64,000 bases of DNA from Bdellovibrio sp. NC01 (GCF_006874625.1 NZ_CP030034.1:3596001-3660000); one strand, 5' to 3'. Positions 35,944 through 45,853 are shown, counted from the stretch's first letter. Notes: generated from the letters alone by a model not told the origin. Made by a program: numbers and translations.

Positions 35944-36387
35944 ATGCGTAAGTCTTTGATGGTTTTGGCTTTGCCAATGTTGTTCGCTACGACTCAAGTT
36001 CAAGCATCGGCTTTTGATTCTTTGAACGATCAACAATTGCAAGAGCAAGCCTACTCTCTTTTAGAAAACAACGCGGCCTCTATCCGCATGTCTGGCGACG
36101 TTCATGACAATGAAAGACTGACGGATATCTTGGGCAAAGTAAAAGCTCGCAATGAAGAGATCATGAAGCGCCTTGAAGAAGGCCGTGATCTTGAAAATCT
36201 AGAAAGCCCGATTTCAAACGTTGATACAAAATGCGAAGTGCAAAGCGATAAGAAATCTGCAGACTGCACGACTTTTATTTCATACAGCCCAATGGGTGAA
36301 ACTGGTATTCAATTCAGAGTGATCCTGGATGCACAAGGTAACGCTGTAGACATCGTTCGCAATGTGCTTGTTTCTCGCGGTGACTAA
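35944..36387 (+). CDS. Exported protein of unknown function
   Basis: The 147-residue protein starts at ATG 35944, with AGGAGG four to six bases upstream; the frame is open eight codons further up. A signal peptide ends at VQASA. The mature part has a helical, charged region with 'DNERLTDILGKVKARNEE' and a C-terminal domain with two Cys ('DTKCEVQSDKKSADCTTF'), probably a disulfide. Predicted periplasmic. No family is recognised. Its stop lies three bases from the stop of the convergent HMG-CoA lyase gene. Confidence 0.75.
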   Translation: MRKSLMVLALPMLFATTQVQASAFDSLNDQQLQEQAYSLLENNAASIRMSGDVHDNERLTDILGKVKARNEEIMKRLEEGRDLENLESPISNVDTKCEVQSDKKSADCTTFISYSPMGETGIQFRVILDAQGNAVDIVRNVLVSRGD

Positions 36388-36390
36388 GAA

Positions 36391-37326
36391 TTAAAGAACT
36401 TTACCAAGCGGCTTGAGTTTTCCAACCTTGCCGACTTTTGATGGAAGTGGATGTTGGATTTTTTCTGCCATCCACGGATTTATTTCAAGAAGCTTATCAA
36501 GATTCAAACCTGTCTTCACGCCCATACCATGGAACATGTAAACCACGTCTTCAGTTGCAACGTTGCCCGTTGCACCTGGAGCGTAAGGGCAACCACCTAA
36601 GCCACCCAAGCTTGCATCAAACACCGTAATACCCATGTCGTAGGCCGCAAGAATGTTTGCCAACGCCTGCCCACGAGTATCGTGAAAATGTCCCGCTAAC
36701 TTTTTCGCAGGGACAACCTTCTTCAATTTTTTAAACAACGAACGAACCTGCCCCACATCAGCAACACCAATGGTATCGCCGATTGAAAGTTCATAAACGC
36801 CCATCTTATGCATTCTTTGCGCAAGCTTCACAACACGCGCCTCAGGCACTTTGCCTTCGAACGGACAGCCAAAGCATGTTGAAAGATAACCACGCACTTT
36901 GATTTTATGTTTCTTCGCTAAAGCCATCACCGGCTCAAAACGTTGGAAACTTTCTTCAATCGTGCAGTTGATATTTTTCTTAGAGAATGATTCTGAACAC
37001 GCAGCAAAGATTGCGATTTCTTTCACACCGGATTTGATTGCATCCAGCATTCCGTGTTCATTTGGAACCAGCACAGAAAATTCTGTCTTCTTTGGTAGCG
37101 CACCTGTTTTTTGCAAAGCAAAAGTCTTTGCTAAGATTTCAGATGTGCCCGCCATTTGCGGAACCCATTTAGGTGATACGAACGAACCAATTTCAACTCG
37201 TTTCGTTCCCGCTTCAATCAATCGTTTTGCGAATTCAACGCGCGTGTCAGCATCCAAAACGGTTTTCTCGTTTTGAAGTCCGTCACGAAGTCCCATTTCA
37301 ACAATAACGACTGCGTTCTTTTTCAT
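36391..37326 (-). CDS. mvaB: Hydroxymethylglutaryl-CoA lyase
   Basis: The 311-residue protein has the HMGL/TIM-barrel signatures: 'MGLRDGLQNEK' with catalytic Arg and Asp, 'GHFHDTRGQALAN' with the metal His pair and the active-site loop 'GGLGGCPYAPGATGN' with the catalytic Cys. It cleaves HMG-CoA to acetyl-CoA and acetoacetate, the last step of leucine breakdown. It closes the minus-strand block that carries the methylcrotonyl-CoA carboxylase genes. Confidence 0.95.
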   Translation of the reverse strand: MKKNAVVIVEMGLRDGLQNEKTVLDADTRVEFAKRLIEAGTKRVEIGSFVSPKWVPQMAGTSEILAKTFALQKTGALPKKTEFSVLVPNEHGMLDAIKSGVKEIAIFAACSESFSKKNINCTIEESFQRFEPVMALAKKHKIKVRGYLSTCFGCPFEGKVPEARVVKLAQRMHKMGVYELSIGDTIGVADVGQVRSLFKKLKKVVPAKKLAGHFHDTRGQALANILAAYDMGITVFDASLGGLGGCPYAPGATGNVATEDVVYMFHGMGVKTGLNLDKLLEINPWMAEKIQHPLPSKVGKVGKLKPLGKVL

Positions 37327-37330
37327 AGGC

Positions 37331-37711
37331 TTACTTTTCGGCAGATGGTTTCATTTTCACAAGGGCTTTACCTAAAGCCACTTGCTCGCCAACCGCACAT
37401 GATACTGATTCAATTGTACCATCGATTTCGCTCTTCAGTGTGTATTCCATTTTCATGGCTTCCATCACAAGCACGGCTTGGCCCGCTTTGACTGCTGAAC
37501 CCGCAGTTAAAAGAATCTTAGTTACTTTACCTGGCATTGGGGCCGCGATTGTATCCGAAGAACCACCGCCACCAGCTTTTTTACGAGACTTTTGTCCAGA
37601 GCCAGCGTCCATTGTGAAGGTGCGACCATTTACGTGCACCCACAAAGTGCCCTTCATAAGTTGCGCTTGGGCTTTGTGATCAACACCGTCGATTCTTACT
37701 TTAACTTCCAT
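37331..37711 (-). CDS. Biotin carboxyl carrier protein (split from carboxylase alpha subunit)
   Basis: The 126-residue protein has an N-terminal beta-rich part resembling the BT linker of methylcrotonyl-CoA carboxylase alpha subunits, a Ser/Gly/Lys hinge, and a C-terminal biotinyl domain with the biotin Lys in 'VMEAMKMEYTLK'. The ATG at 37711 overlaps the stop of the biotin carboxylase gene by one base (TAATG); the frame is open nine codons further up inside that gene. In typical MccA and PccA this region is fused to the carboxylase, so this looks like a fission that keeps gene order. Confidence 0.9.
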   Translation of the reverse strand: MEVKVRIDGVDHKAQAQLMKGTLWVHVNGRTFTMDAGSGQKSRKKAGGGGSSDTIAAPMPGKVTKILLTAGSAVKAGQAVLVMEAMKMEYTLKSEIDGTIESVSCAVGEQVALGKALVKMKPSAEK

Positions 37712-39216
37712 TAGACACCTCTCCAGAATGAAGACCATGGAGACGAAACACCTGCTGTCATCGCCGCAGAACCTTCAGCCGTTGCGACACCACGAACTTG
37801 TGCCAAAGCACCCGCTGCGATTTTCTTTTCAACTTCAGTCAATTCAGGTTCTTTCAAAGCTTCAGCAAAATACGTTTCAATAAAGCGAGTTGTCATTGTG
37901 CCCATCACGAATTCTTTGTGTGAAAGAATTTCGATCAAGTATGGAATATTCGTATGCACACCAAACACAACAGAGTCTTTCAACACGCGGATCATTTTTT
38001 GAATCGCACGCGGACGATTTTCATCCCACACAATCACTTTCGCGATCATCGGATCATAGAACGGAGTGATTGTGTCGCCTTCATCAAAACCATATTCATA
38101 ACGACGGCCTGGGCCTTCTGGCCAAGCTACGTGACCCAACAAACCTGTTGAAGGCACACCACCCATGAACGGATTTTCAGCGTAAATACGACACTCGATA
38201 GAATGACCACGAGGCACACGCACTTGTTTTGGATCGTGCACGAAATCACCTTGCGCCGTCAGGATTTGCATTTTCACTAAATCCACACCCAAAACTTCTT
38301 CCGTCACTGGATGTTCAACTTGCAAACGCGTATTTACCTCAAGCAAATAGAATTCACCGTCTTGCAATAGGAATTCAACTGTGCCAGCACCTTTGTATTT
38401 TCCCAAAGTTGCAATCGCACATGCAGCTTCACCCATGCGACGACGAAGATCGTCCGTCAATGAAGGCGAAGTCGCTTCTTCGATAATTTTTTGGTGACGT
38501 CTTTGCACTGAACATTCGCGATCAAAGAAATGAATCACTTGCCCTGTGCTATCGCCGAATACTTGGAACTCGATGTGTTTAGCGCGATCCAGATATTTTT
38601 CTAAGAAAACTTTTGGCGAACCAAACGCTGATTGAGCTTCACGTTGTGCGGACTCGATCAACTCTGCCGCATCTTCAATTTTTGTGATCAATTTCATACC
38701 ACGACCGCCACCGCCTGCTGCGGCTTTCACGATCACTGGCAATCCGATTTTTTTAACTTGCTCAATCAAGTGCGGAACATCTTGGTGTTCACCTTGATAA
38801 CCAGGCACAAGTGGCAAGCCCGCTTTTTTCGCAAGCTCTTTACAGTGAACTTTGTCACCTAAAGAACGAATCGCTTCAGCAGAAGGACCGATGAAAGTGA
38901 TACCAGCTTTTTCAACTGCTTCAGCGAAATCAGCATTTTCAGAAAGGAAACCGAAACCTGGATGAATCGCTTGCGCGCCACCAGCTAAAGCTCCGTTGAT
39001 ATTTGCTTGAATGTTTAAATAACTTTCGGCTGTTGGCGCTGGGCCGATGCAGATTGTTTTAGTCGCCATTCTGTAAGCGCGAGAATTGATGTCCGCTTCA
39101 GAGTGTAGAAGAACCGTTTCGATTCCCAACTCTTCGCAAGCTTTGATAATGCGAACCGCGACTTCACCGCGATTGGCAATGGCGATACGAGTAAATTTAA
39201 CAGGCATTTTCGTCAT
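37711..39216 (-). CDS. Biotin carboxylase subunit of an acyl-CoA carboxylase (probably methylcrotonyl-CoA)
   Basis: The 501-residue protein is an ATP-grasp biotin carboxylase: 'IANRGEVAVRIIKACEELGI', 'HPGFGFLSENADFAE', the Gly-rich 'KAAAGGGGRGMKLI' and 'EVNTRLQVEHPVTEEV'. It carboxylates biotin on the carrier protein with ATP and bicarbonate. It extends about 50 residues past the usual BC core, ending in 'SPWSSFWRGV', the beginning of the BT linker. Neighbouring mvaB, enoyl-CoA hydratase and a methylcrotonyl-type carboxyltransferase make it the MccA-like partner; acetyl- or propionyl-CoA carboxylase are alternatives. A GGAG lies ten bases upstream of the ATG. Confidence 0.9.
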   Translation of the reverse strand: MTKMPVKFTRIAIANRGEVAVRIIKACEELGIETVLLHSEADINSRAYRMATKTICIGPAPTAESYLNIQANINGALAGGAQAIHPGFGFLSENADFAEAVEKAGITFIGPSAEAIRSLGDKVHCKELAKKAGLPLVPGYQGEHQDVPHLIEQVKKIGLPVIVKAAAGGGGRGMKLITKIEDAAELIESAQREAQSAFGSPKVFLEKYLDRAKHIEFQVFGDSTGQVIHFFDRECSVQRRHQKIIEEATSPSLTDDLRRRMGEAACAIATLGKYKGAGTVEFLLQDGEFYLLEVNTRLQVEHPVTEEVLGVDLVKMQILTAQGDFVHDPKQVRVPRGHSIECRIYAENPFMGGVPSTGLLGHVAWPEGPGRRYEYGFDEGDTITPFYDPMIAKVIVWDENRPRAIQKMIRVLKDSVVFGVHTNIPYLIEILSHKEFVMGTMTTRFIETYFAEALKEPELTEVEKKIAAGALAQVRGVATAEGSAAMTAGVSSPWSSFWRGV

Positions 39217-39294
39217 GGTGCAAAAGCTCCAATTTAAGAGCTTTATCTATAATGGCGAATCGCGGTTAAGGCAACGAAAAGAGGAACAAATTCC

Positions 39295-39696
39295 CTAGGC
39301 CGCCTGGGGTTTTACGAACCCATCCATCGAACTGAAAACCTTCTCCTCTAAGCCTTTGGAGTTAAACGGTTTTAGCAAGAAGCCCTTAATATTGTACTTA
39401 CTGGCTTCTTTAATTCGTTCTGTGTCCGCAAGACCGCTCATCATCAGCACGGGAGTCGCTATTTTCAACTCTTCGCGCAAATATTTAAGGAAATCCAGGC
39501 CACTTGATTTGCCCAGTTTTACATCAAGCAAAATGATGTCAAAGGTGTTGGCTTGGACCAGAGTTTTAGCCTCTTCAGCGTCTTGCGCCCCCAGGACATT
39601 GCAGTGACGACGCGACATAATTAACTGAATTGCCGAGCGAATCGTTGGTTCGTCATCAATCGTCAATATCAACGGTTTGTCTTTCAGTTGTTCCAT
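39295..39696 (-). CDS. Single-domain response regulator
   Basis: The 133-residue protein is one receiver domain: acidic pair 'TIDDEPT', phospho-acceptor Asp in 'IILLDVKLGKSSG', Thr/Ser in 'VLMMSGLAD' and Lys in 'FLLKPFN'. There is no output domain, so it probably works in a phosphorelay or by protein contact. It lies one base downstream of the hybrid kinase gene (TAGTATG), which makes that kinase its likely partner. Confidence 0.93.
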   Translation of the reverse strand: MEQLKDKPLILTIDDEPTIRSAIQLIMSRRHCNVLGAQDAEEAKTLVQANTFDIILLDVKLGKSSGLDFLKYLREELKIATPVLMMSGLADTERIKEASKYNIKGFLLKPFNSKGLEEKVFSSMDGFVKPQAA

Positions 39697-39697
39697 A

Positions 39698-41527
39698 CTA
39701 AGCCGCCTTCTTCATAATTTCCCGAGCAAGCTGCTCGGCTTTAAAAGGTTTCTGGATGAACTTCACTGCATATCGATTTCGTAGTTCCGTAATTTCAGAG
39801 CTCTCTGCATAACCGCTAGAAAACACAAACTGAGCGTCAGGAGCCATTTCGCGCATCTTGTGGAAAGTTTCGATGCCGTTCATTTTTGGCATAATCGCAT
39901 CCAAGATAATAATCTTAAAACGCTCTGGATTTTCTTCAAGCGCTGCCAATGCCAATGAACCGTCTTCATAAGCATGCACACTTGCACCGTAACGTTTTAG
40001 AATATCACTGCCCGCTTTACGCATTGTCTCTTCATCGTCAGCCAACAAAATGTCTTGGCCTTGTAAGAATGTTTTTGAAGGAATCGACAAACCAGAAACT
40101 GGTGCTTCACGGAAAGCCACTTTACGCGAGCGTGGGAAATACAAATGGAAAACCGTGCCGTGACCTTGTTCCGAATACAAACCCACTGCACCTTTATGAT
40201 TTTTCATAATCCCGTAAACCATCGACAAACCTAAACCCGTGCCCGAGCCCGGTTGTTTTGTCGTAAAGAATGGTTCAAAAACTTTTTCCTGGATCTCTTT
40301 CGGAATACCAGAGCCGTTGTCTTCGATCGACAAACGCACATAGCTTCCTTTGGTCACCGATTTATGAACGGCACAGTAGTCTTCATCCGCTTCAACGTTT
40401 GTAGCCGAAATCTTGATATGACCACCCGTTGGCATCGCATCTTTAGAATTCACGGCCAAGTTCATCACCACTTGGAAAATCTGTGTCGAATCGCCTTCTG
40501 TCGGCCACAAGTTTTTATCCAGATCGATCGCCACCGTGATTTTTTCGTCCAGCGACGGTTCCAACAAACTCACCGCTTCTTCGATTGTCTTTTGTAAATC
40601 CACGATCGTATGTTCGTAGTTACCTTTACGCGCAAACGCCAAAAGCTTTTTCGTAAGTTCCGCACCACGTTCAGCACTTGTTTCAATCACGTTTAAAGAA
40701 GAAACCAAATGCGGATCATTGGCGTAATCTTCTTTCAAAAGACTTGCGTAAGCTAAGATACCACCCAACATATTGTTGAAGTCATGTGCCACACCACTTG
40801 CCAACTGCCCGATGGCTTCTAACTTTTGAGATTGCATCAATTGACGTTGCGTATTCGCTAACTCTTCCGTGCGCAGTTGCACATTTTTCTCGATACGCTC
40901 GTTCATCATTTCAAGTTGTACTTGGCGCTCTGAAATCGCACGCATTTGCTCTTGCACTCTAATACAACCTGGAATTAAGAATGAAATCTCGAAGACCACC
41001 CACGCAGAATGCTCCATCCATCGCCAATGACTTACAGCCTCGACGCCAAACACAGATGATGGCCAATAAATTCCACGCAGTAAATGATCTACTGCCGCAA
41101 CGGCCGCAGCTGTCACTAAAACTTTCCAATCGCGATAAAACGCAAGGAAAGCCAATGAACCAAAGATATGAAAATGCGTTTCTATGCGACCACCAGTTAA
41201 GTGAATCAACAACGCCGACATACCAATTTGAGTGACTGCGACGACGTGACGAGTGATCTCTTCAGCGGGACGTAAGATGATAAAACTACACGGCAAGAAA
41301 GTAAGAAGACCACCCAATACAAGAGCTGCCCATACATGGGGATGCAATGTGGAAACGTTGCCATTATAAGTTGTCGGAGTCAGGAAGATTGCACAACCAA
41401 TCGCGAACATCCATTGCGCCACCATCAAATACGAAAACAATTTGTCTGTACGATGAAAGTTTTCGCTTCTAATCGCCACATACATCTTTTGTATACGTTC
41501 TTGTTCACGTTTGTTTAATTCTTCCAT
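39698..41527 (-). CDS. Hybrid sensor histidine kinase with membrane sensor domain and receiver
   Basis: The 609-residue protein has an N-terminal membrane domain of about six segments (residues 25-200), a coiled-coil linker (about 205-240), an H-box '[12 protein letters not shown]' (His about 248), ATP-binding motifs '[11 protein letters not shown]', 'IEDNGSGIP' and '[14 protein letters not shown]', and a C-terminal receiver with '[13 protein letters not shown]'. GVAHDFNN kinases of this type usually pass phosphate to a separate receiver, here the small regulator next door. The sensed signal is unknown. Confidence 0.92.
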   Translation of the reverse strand: MEELNKREQERIQKMYVAIRSENFHRTDKLFSYLMVAQWMFAIGCAIFLTPTTYNGNVSTLHPHVWAALVLGGLLTFLPCSFIILRPAEEITRHVVAVTQIGMSALLIHLTGGRIETHFHIFGSLAFLAFYRDWKVLVTAAAVAAVDHLLRGIYWPSSVFGVEAVSHWRWMEHSAWVVFEISFLIPGCIRVQEQMRAISERQVQLEMMNERIEKNVQLRTEELANTQRQLMQSQKLEAIGQLASGVAHDFNNMLGGILAYASLLKEDYANDPHLVSSLNVIETSAERGAELTKKLLAFARKGNYEHTIVDLQKTIEEAVSLLEPSLDEKITVAIDLDKNLWPTEGDSTQIFQVVMNLAVNSKDAMPTGGHIKISATNVEADEDYCAVHKSVTKGSYVRLSIEDNGSGIPKEIQEKVFEPFFTTKQPGSGTGLGLSMVYGIMKNHKGAVGLYSEQGHGTVFHLYFPRSRKVAFREAPVSGLSIPSKTFLQGQDILLADDEETMRKAGSDILKRYGASVHAYEDGSLALAALEENPERFKIIILDAIMPKMNGIETFHKMREMAPDAQFVFSSGYAESSEITELRNRYAVKFIQKPFKAEQLAREIMKKAA

Positions 41528-41536
41528 AACTACTTT

Positions 41537-42115
41537 CTAAAGATGACAGCCAAAGGTGGGAGTTCTTGCAAATGCGCTTTTAATAAATGGACCCGTCACA
41601 ATGCGGGCGATCTGTTGAGCACCAGGATTGTCACCCTGATGACCGCGACTATCTGTAATGCCGCCTTGGAATAACAAATTTCCCTCTGGCGCATATAACA
41701 TCGTTTGTCCTGACGTCAGCGCACCAAAAGTTTTTGCAACTTTACGATTTAGATCTTTTTCAACTTCAACATTAGCAATCGTGCGCGCTTGTTTTTCAAT
41801 AGCTTGGCCTTCAAACGCATCTTGCGGATCATATGAAATGAAAACTTTTACTGCGACTTGCGCCCCAAGCTTCGACTTCAGCTTCTCTAACTCCGCAAGA
41901 GTCGCCTGCGTGCACGTACATTTAGGATGAGCAAACACCAAGAGTGTTGGAACTTGTTTATCAAGGAAAGTAGAATTCACCGAAGCGGGAAAACGCTCTG
42001 GCGCGGCGACTTGATCGCCTGGTGTGAAGTTGTATTGCTCGAAGAAGTAAAAGCCCAGCACCAAAAGCGTTCCAGAGAGGACCAAACTCATCATAGAGAG
42101 AGTTGATCTTTTCAT
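41537..42115 (-). CDS. Membrane-anchored thioredoxin-like protein (RedB-like)
   Basis: The 192-residue protein has an N-terminal membrane segment (about 10-26) and a thioredoxin-like domain with a Cys-Thr-Cys motif in 'FAHPKCTCTQATL' instead of the usual CxxC. The C-terminus also has a Cys ('TFGCHL'). A 'LFQGGITDSRGHQGDN' segment is typical of RedB-type proteins. It is probably exposed to the periplasm and may take part in redox or metal handling; that is inference. It lies just downstream of the cyclase and upstream of the hybrid kinase on the same strand. Confidence 0.75.
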   Translation of the reverse strand: MKRSTLSMMSLVLSGTLLVLGFYFFEQYNFTPGDQVAAPERFPASVNSTFLDKQVPTLLVFAHPKCTCTQATLAELEKLKSKLGAQVAVKVFISYDPQDAFEGQAIEKQARTIANVEVEKDLNRKVAKTFGALTSGQTMLYAPEGNLLFQGGITDSRGHQGDNPGAQQIARIVTGPFIKSAFARTPTFGCHL

Positions 42116-42203
42116 ATGCCTAACTTTTCGGCTTTTATTACAGAACCTTAATTCACTTTTAAAAAAAATTTTACATCTAGACGAAGCGAATTGAATTAAC
42201 CCA

Positions 42204-44150
42204 CTACGCGATCTGATTCAACTCGCTTAATTTTTCTGACACAAAATGATCCACCATGTTTTGGAAACGAGCGTGCAAGCTCAACAAGGCAACATCTTTT
42301 GCAATTAATTGAACTAAACGTAAATCTTCCTCGTTGAAAGGAACATTTCCACGCTTGTCAGAGAAGGTCATCACACCGAGCATTTCGTTCCCAATAATCA
42401 AGGGACACAACAAGCACGAGCGAGTGCGATATTCATTCGATTTAATATGAGATCTTTCTTCACTCGTCAGACGATCTTCTTTCTTAAAGTCATCGACCAG
42501 CAAAGGACTGCGCGTCTTCCACACACGACCAATCAAACCGTGCTGAGGATCGACTTCCAAAGCGACTTCTTTCAACTTATTTGTCGGTCCATAAATCGCT
42601 TGCGCACGCAAATGCGTATCGCCGCCTTTTAAATCCGTTAGATAAATTGTCGAGCGTTCCGCATTTAAGAATGAACAAATTTTTTCCTGAATGTTCGAAA
42701 GCTTATCTTCATAAGATTCGGCTGAACATGTAATCACTGAAACTTTTTGCATCGTCTTCATCGCATGGTCTTTACGAAGATGCGATTTTTCTTGGAAGAC
42801 GAACCCAAACATCAAGAAGACGGTAAAATACAATGGAAATGCCACTGGGAAAAAGACATCCAGAAACTGCGCAATGCCGTCGATTCTCCAGCCTGGCGAC
42901 ATTTGCGAAATGATTGCCGCTGTCGACATCGTCACCAGAACCCAACGACGAAGGTCATTTATTGGAAGTGGCGCAGAACGACTGATACGTGAACCCACTA
43001 GATAGGTAAAATAAACGGACGCGCCAATTGAAAACGCCAGTGCTGCCACTCGTAACGCTTCAAATTCATGCTTGTACGACAGGAAAACACCTGAAAAAAC
43101 AAATGCCGCAAGACCCAGATTCGCTAAGACCTCGATGCGACGTTTTTCTTTTTCCAAAGCTTCTAAGGCAACAAATGGAAATGCCACAAGACCTGCAGCT
43201 AAAACATTAATTAATTGCAGATGCTGGGTTGTTAAACCCGTGACAGCAACAGGGATTCGTTCAACCAGACTTAAACTACCTACGGTAAAAACCATCGACA
43301 AATATAATAGACGACGATCTTGCGGTTGGAACATCCACATCAACCACAAACTGCTAGCCAAAATAGGATTTAAAATAATCAGATTCTGCCAGCTTGAAAC
43401 GAAGTGAATCAAGCCCGTCGGGTCCGTAAAACCATTTTTAGGCAGCAAGAACACAGCCCACAAAATCAAACCCGCAAGGCCAACAAGGCCTAAGCTTGCA
43501 AATAACAGACTATTTTGCAGAGTGATTTTCTTGGGAATCCACTTCTGAACTTGCGAAGAGAAAGAAATAGTTTCGCGATTATTTAACCACGGAAGTTCAA
43601 CGGAATAACTGGCAACCGGTCTTTTAATATTTTTAAGCTTACGCGCTTTAAGAGGTTTGAATTTCAAATCCAACTTATCGCTGACTTGATCGACAACCTG
43701 TTGGCTAACGCAAATGCCACCCGCAGGAGCGATTTTTTCCAAACGCGAAGAAACGTTAACGTCATTACCAAAGGCATCTTCGTCTGTCGCAATGAAATCA
43801 CACAGGTGAATACCGATACGAATTTGGAATCGTTCATCCTGCATGCCACCTAAGTTACGTTGATAAAGTTGCGACTGAATGTCGTAGGCACACTTTACGG
43901 CCTCAAGCACGCTTGGAAACTCAATAAAGAATCCATCACCAAGAGTTTTGATTTCACGACCACCATAAGAGGGGAAAATCGAGCGCAAGATATTGCACTT
44001 TTGGCTGAGCAAGTTCATCGCTAAATTTTCGTCGCGATGAAAAATCGCGCTATAGCCCACGATGTCCGTAAACATCAATGCAGCTAATCGGCGACGATCT
44101 AGTGCGGGACTAAATTTAACAAAGGACCTACTGGACAACGACATGTCCAT
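42204..44150 (-). CDS. Class III adenylate/guanylate cyclase with membrane domain and GAF domain
   Basis: The 648-residue protein has a class III cyclase domain at the N-terminus (about 20-190): 'ALMFTDIVGYSAI' with Asp29, 'TLGDGFFIEF' with Asp72, and 'GNDVNVSSRLEKIAPAGG'. About eight membrane segments follow (210-450), and a GAF domain closes it (about 475-630; 'GLIGRVWKTRSPLLVDDF', 'SCLLCPLIIGNEMLGVM'). Usually the sensor comes first and the cyclase last, so the order is inverted. It would make cAMP or cGMP in response to a GAF-bound or membrane signal. Nucleotide choice cannot be told. Confidence 0.9.
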   Translation of the reverse strand: MDMSLSSRSFVKFSPALDRRRLAALMFTDIVGYSAIFHRDENLAMNLLSQKCNILRSIFPSYGGREIKTLGDGFFIEFPSVLEAVKCAYDIQSQLYQRNLGGMQDERFQIRIGIHLCDFIATDEDAFGNDVNVSSRLEKIAPAGGICVSQQVVDQVSDKLDLKFKPLKARKLKNIKRPVASYSVELPWLNNRETISFSSQVQKWIPKKITLQNSLLFASLGLVGLAGLILWAVFLLPKNGFTDPTGLIHFVSSWQNLIILNPILASSLWLMWMFQPQDRRLLYLSMVFTVGSLSLVERIPVAVTGLTTQHLQLINVLAAGLVAFPFVALEALEKEKRRIEVLANLGLAAFVFSGVFLSYKHEFEALRVAALAFSIGASVYFTYLVGSRISRSAPLPINDLRRWVLVTMSTAAIISQMSPGWRIDGIAQFLDVFFPVAFPLYFTVFLMFGFVFQEKSHLRKDHAMKTMQKVSVITCSAESYEDKLSNIQEKICSFLNAERSTIYLTDLKGGDTHLRAQAIYGPTNKLKEVALEVDPQHGLIGRVWKTRSPLLVDDFKKEDRLTSEERSHIKSNEYRTRSCLLCPLIIGNEMLGVMTFSDKRGNVPFNEEDLRLVQLIAKDVALLSLHARFQNMVDHFVSEKLSELNQIA

Positions 44151-44209
44151 GATATCGGAGTATGCTTTTATTTCTTAACTAGGACATCACGGACACAAGT
44201 TGTAAGTTT

Positions 44210-45070
44210 CTATGATTGTGTCGGGACTTCCGCCGTTCGAGATGTGAGGGAACTTCCAGAAGAAGCCACCATCACGCATAAAATCGCCATAAGCTGAAGA
44301 CCTGAAAGTTTCTCGTTTAAAAAAACGAATCCCATCAAAGCCGCAACCGCAGGTTCTAGACTCATCAAAACACCAAAAGTTTTAGAGGGAATTGAACGTA
44401 ATGCGATCATTTCTAGCGAATATGGAAGCGCGCTCGACAAAACAGCAACCGCCAAAGCAGATAACCAAATCTGCAAGGTATAATCAGCAAAATGCAATTG
44501 TGGGATCGCCGTCGGCGTCACCGTTAAAGCTGCGAAGAACATTCCTAAAGCCGTCGCACTTCCGCCGACGATAGATCTTCCCACTTTTTTCGCGAAGACG
44601 ATGTAAAGACCCCAGAAGAATCCCGCCCCCAACGCCAACGCAACACCTATCACGTCAATGCTTGATGAAAAATTCGCATGCGGCAGAATCAAAACAATTC
44701 CTAAACCCGCAAGCAACGCCCACACAACATCAAGCGCTTTCTTAGAAGCGAAAGTTGCAACTGCCAGCGGACCTGTGAACTCTAAAGCGACCGCGACACC
44801 AAGAGGAATTCTTTGCAGCGCCAAATAGAAAAGCAAATTCATTGCACCCAAGGACATGCCATAAAGTGCAACCACGCCCCAGGTATTTTTCGTCAGCTTA
44901 TGTTTCCACGGTTGAAAAATCACAAGCAATAAAAGTGCAGAGATCCACACTCGTAAGAACGTTGTGACCCCTGGGCCTAGTACTGTAAATAATTGTTTGG
45001 CAAAACTCGCTCCGCCTTGAATGGAAAAAATCGCAATCAAGACAAGAATAATGGACTTTAGTTTCTCCAC
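44210..45070 (-). CDS. EamA/DMT family transporter (RhtA-like)
   Basis: The 286-residue protein has ten predicted membrane segments in two EamA repeats: 'LALQRIPLGVAVALEFTGPL' and 'MIALRSIPSKTFGVLMSLEPAVAAL'. The sequence recalls RhtA, an exporter of threonine/homoserine-like amino acids. The start is GTG at 45070, inside the end of the enoyl-CoA hydratase gene (13-base overlap). Substrate is unknown; placement next to leucine catabolism genes is only suggestive. Confidence 0.87.
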   Translation of the reverse strand: MEKLKSIILVLIAIFSIQGGASFAKQLFTVLGPGVTTFLRVWISALLLLVIFQPWKHKLTKNTWGVVALYGMSLGAMNLLFYLALQRIPLGVAVALEFTGPLAVATFASKKALDVVWALLAGLGIVLILPHANFSSSIDVIGVALALGAGFFWGLYIVFAKKVGRSIVGGSATALGMFFAALTVTPTAIPQLHFADYTLQIWLSALAVAVLSSALPYSLEMIALRSIPSKTFGVLMSLEPAVAALMGFVFLNEKLSGLQLMAILCVMVASSGSSLTSRTAEVPTQS

Positions 45071-45834
45071 GAAGGTTCACGCTTTTCAAGGAAGGACTTC
45101 AGCCCTTCTTGACCTTCAGCGCTTGCGCGGCGTTCAGCAATCAAGTGAGTCGTGCGATCGCGTTGTTGTTCCCAAGTCATATTGCCGATATCGTTCAAAA
45201 GCTTTTTGGTTTCACGAACAGCTTCAGGGCCGCATTGTTTGTAGTTATGAACAACCTTTTGCAAAGCTGTATGGCCTTCACCCGCAGGAACAACTTCAGT
45301 CACAAGTCCCGCTTGTTGGGCGATATGTGCGTTGAATACAGTCGCTGACAACATCAAAGGACGAACTTTACCGGCAACTGCTTTACGCGCAACAAAGGCA
45401 CTGATCACGGCAGGAGCAATTCCCAATTTCACTTCACTGAAACAAAACTGTGTGCCCTCTTCAGCGATAACTTCGTCACAGACTGCGATCAAACCTAGCG
45501 CGCCACCAAAAGCTGCGCCATGAACCATGCCCACAACAGGCAAAGTGCAGCGTGCGATTGCCTCAAACATATTGAATAGAACCAACGAGTCTTCACGATT
45601 CTGGATGTAAGAGAAATTCACCATCTCTTTCATCCAATTTAAATCAGCACCTGCACAGAAACTTTTGCCTTCGCCTTGCAAAACGATGACGCGAAGATCT
45701 TTGCGGTGTTCAAGCTCATGAAACGTCTGTGTGATTTCTTGAATCATCTGTGGATTAAAAGCATTGCGCACGTCAGGTCTGTTCAACTTTACGTAAGCGA
45801 CATGATCTAACTCAGTGACATTCAAAAAATTCAT
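45058..45834 (-). CDS. Enoyl-CoA hydratase/isomerase (probable methylglutaconyl-CoA hydratase)
   Basis: The 258-residue crotonase-family protein has 'KSFCAGADLNWMKEM' (oxyanion hole and CoA contact), 'PVVGMVHGAAFGGALGLIAVCD' in outline, and 'AEEGTQFCFSEVKLGIAPAVISAF' in part, where Glu in SEVKLG is the acid/base. With the carboxylase subunits and HMG-CoA lyase nearby, methylglutaconyl-CoA hydratase (LiuC-like) is the likely role. AAAGGAG precedes the ATG; a 19-base gap separates it from the carboxyltransferase gene. Confidence 0.9.
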   Translation of the reverse strand: MNFLNVTELDHVAYVKLNRPDVRNAFNPQMIQEITQTFHELEHRKDLRVIVLQGEGKSFCAGADLNWMKEMVNFSYIQNREDSLVLFNMFEAIARCTLPVVGMVHGAAFGGALGLIAVCDEVIAEEGTQFCFSEVKLGIAPAVISAFVARKAVAGKVRPLMLSATVFNAHIAQQAGLVTEVVPAGEGHTALQKVVHNYKQCGPEAVRETKKLLNDIGNMTWEQQRDRTTHLIAERRASAEGQEGLKSFLEKREPSWRN

Positions 45835-45853
45835 ACAGACTCCTTTAACCCGA

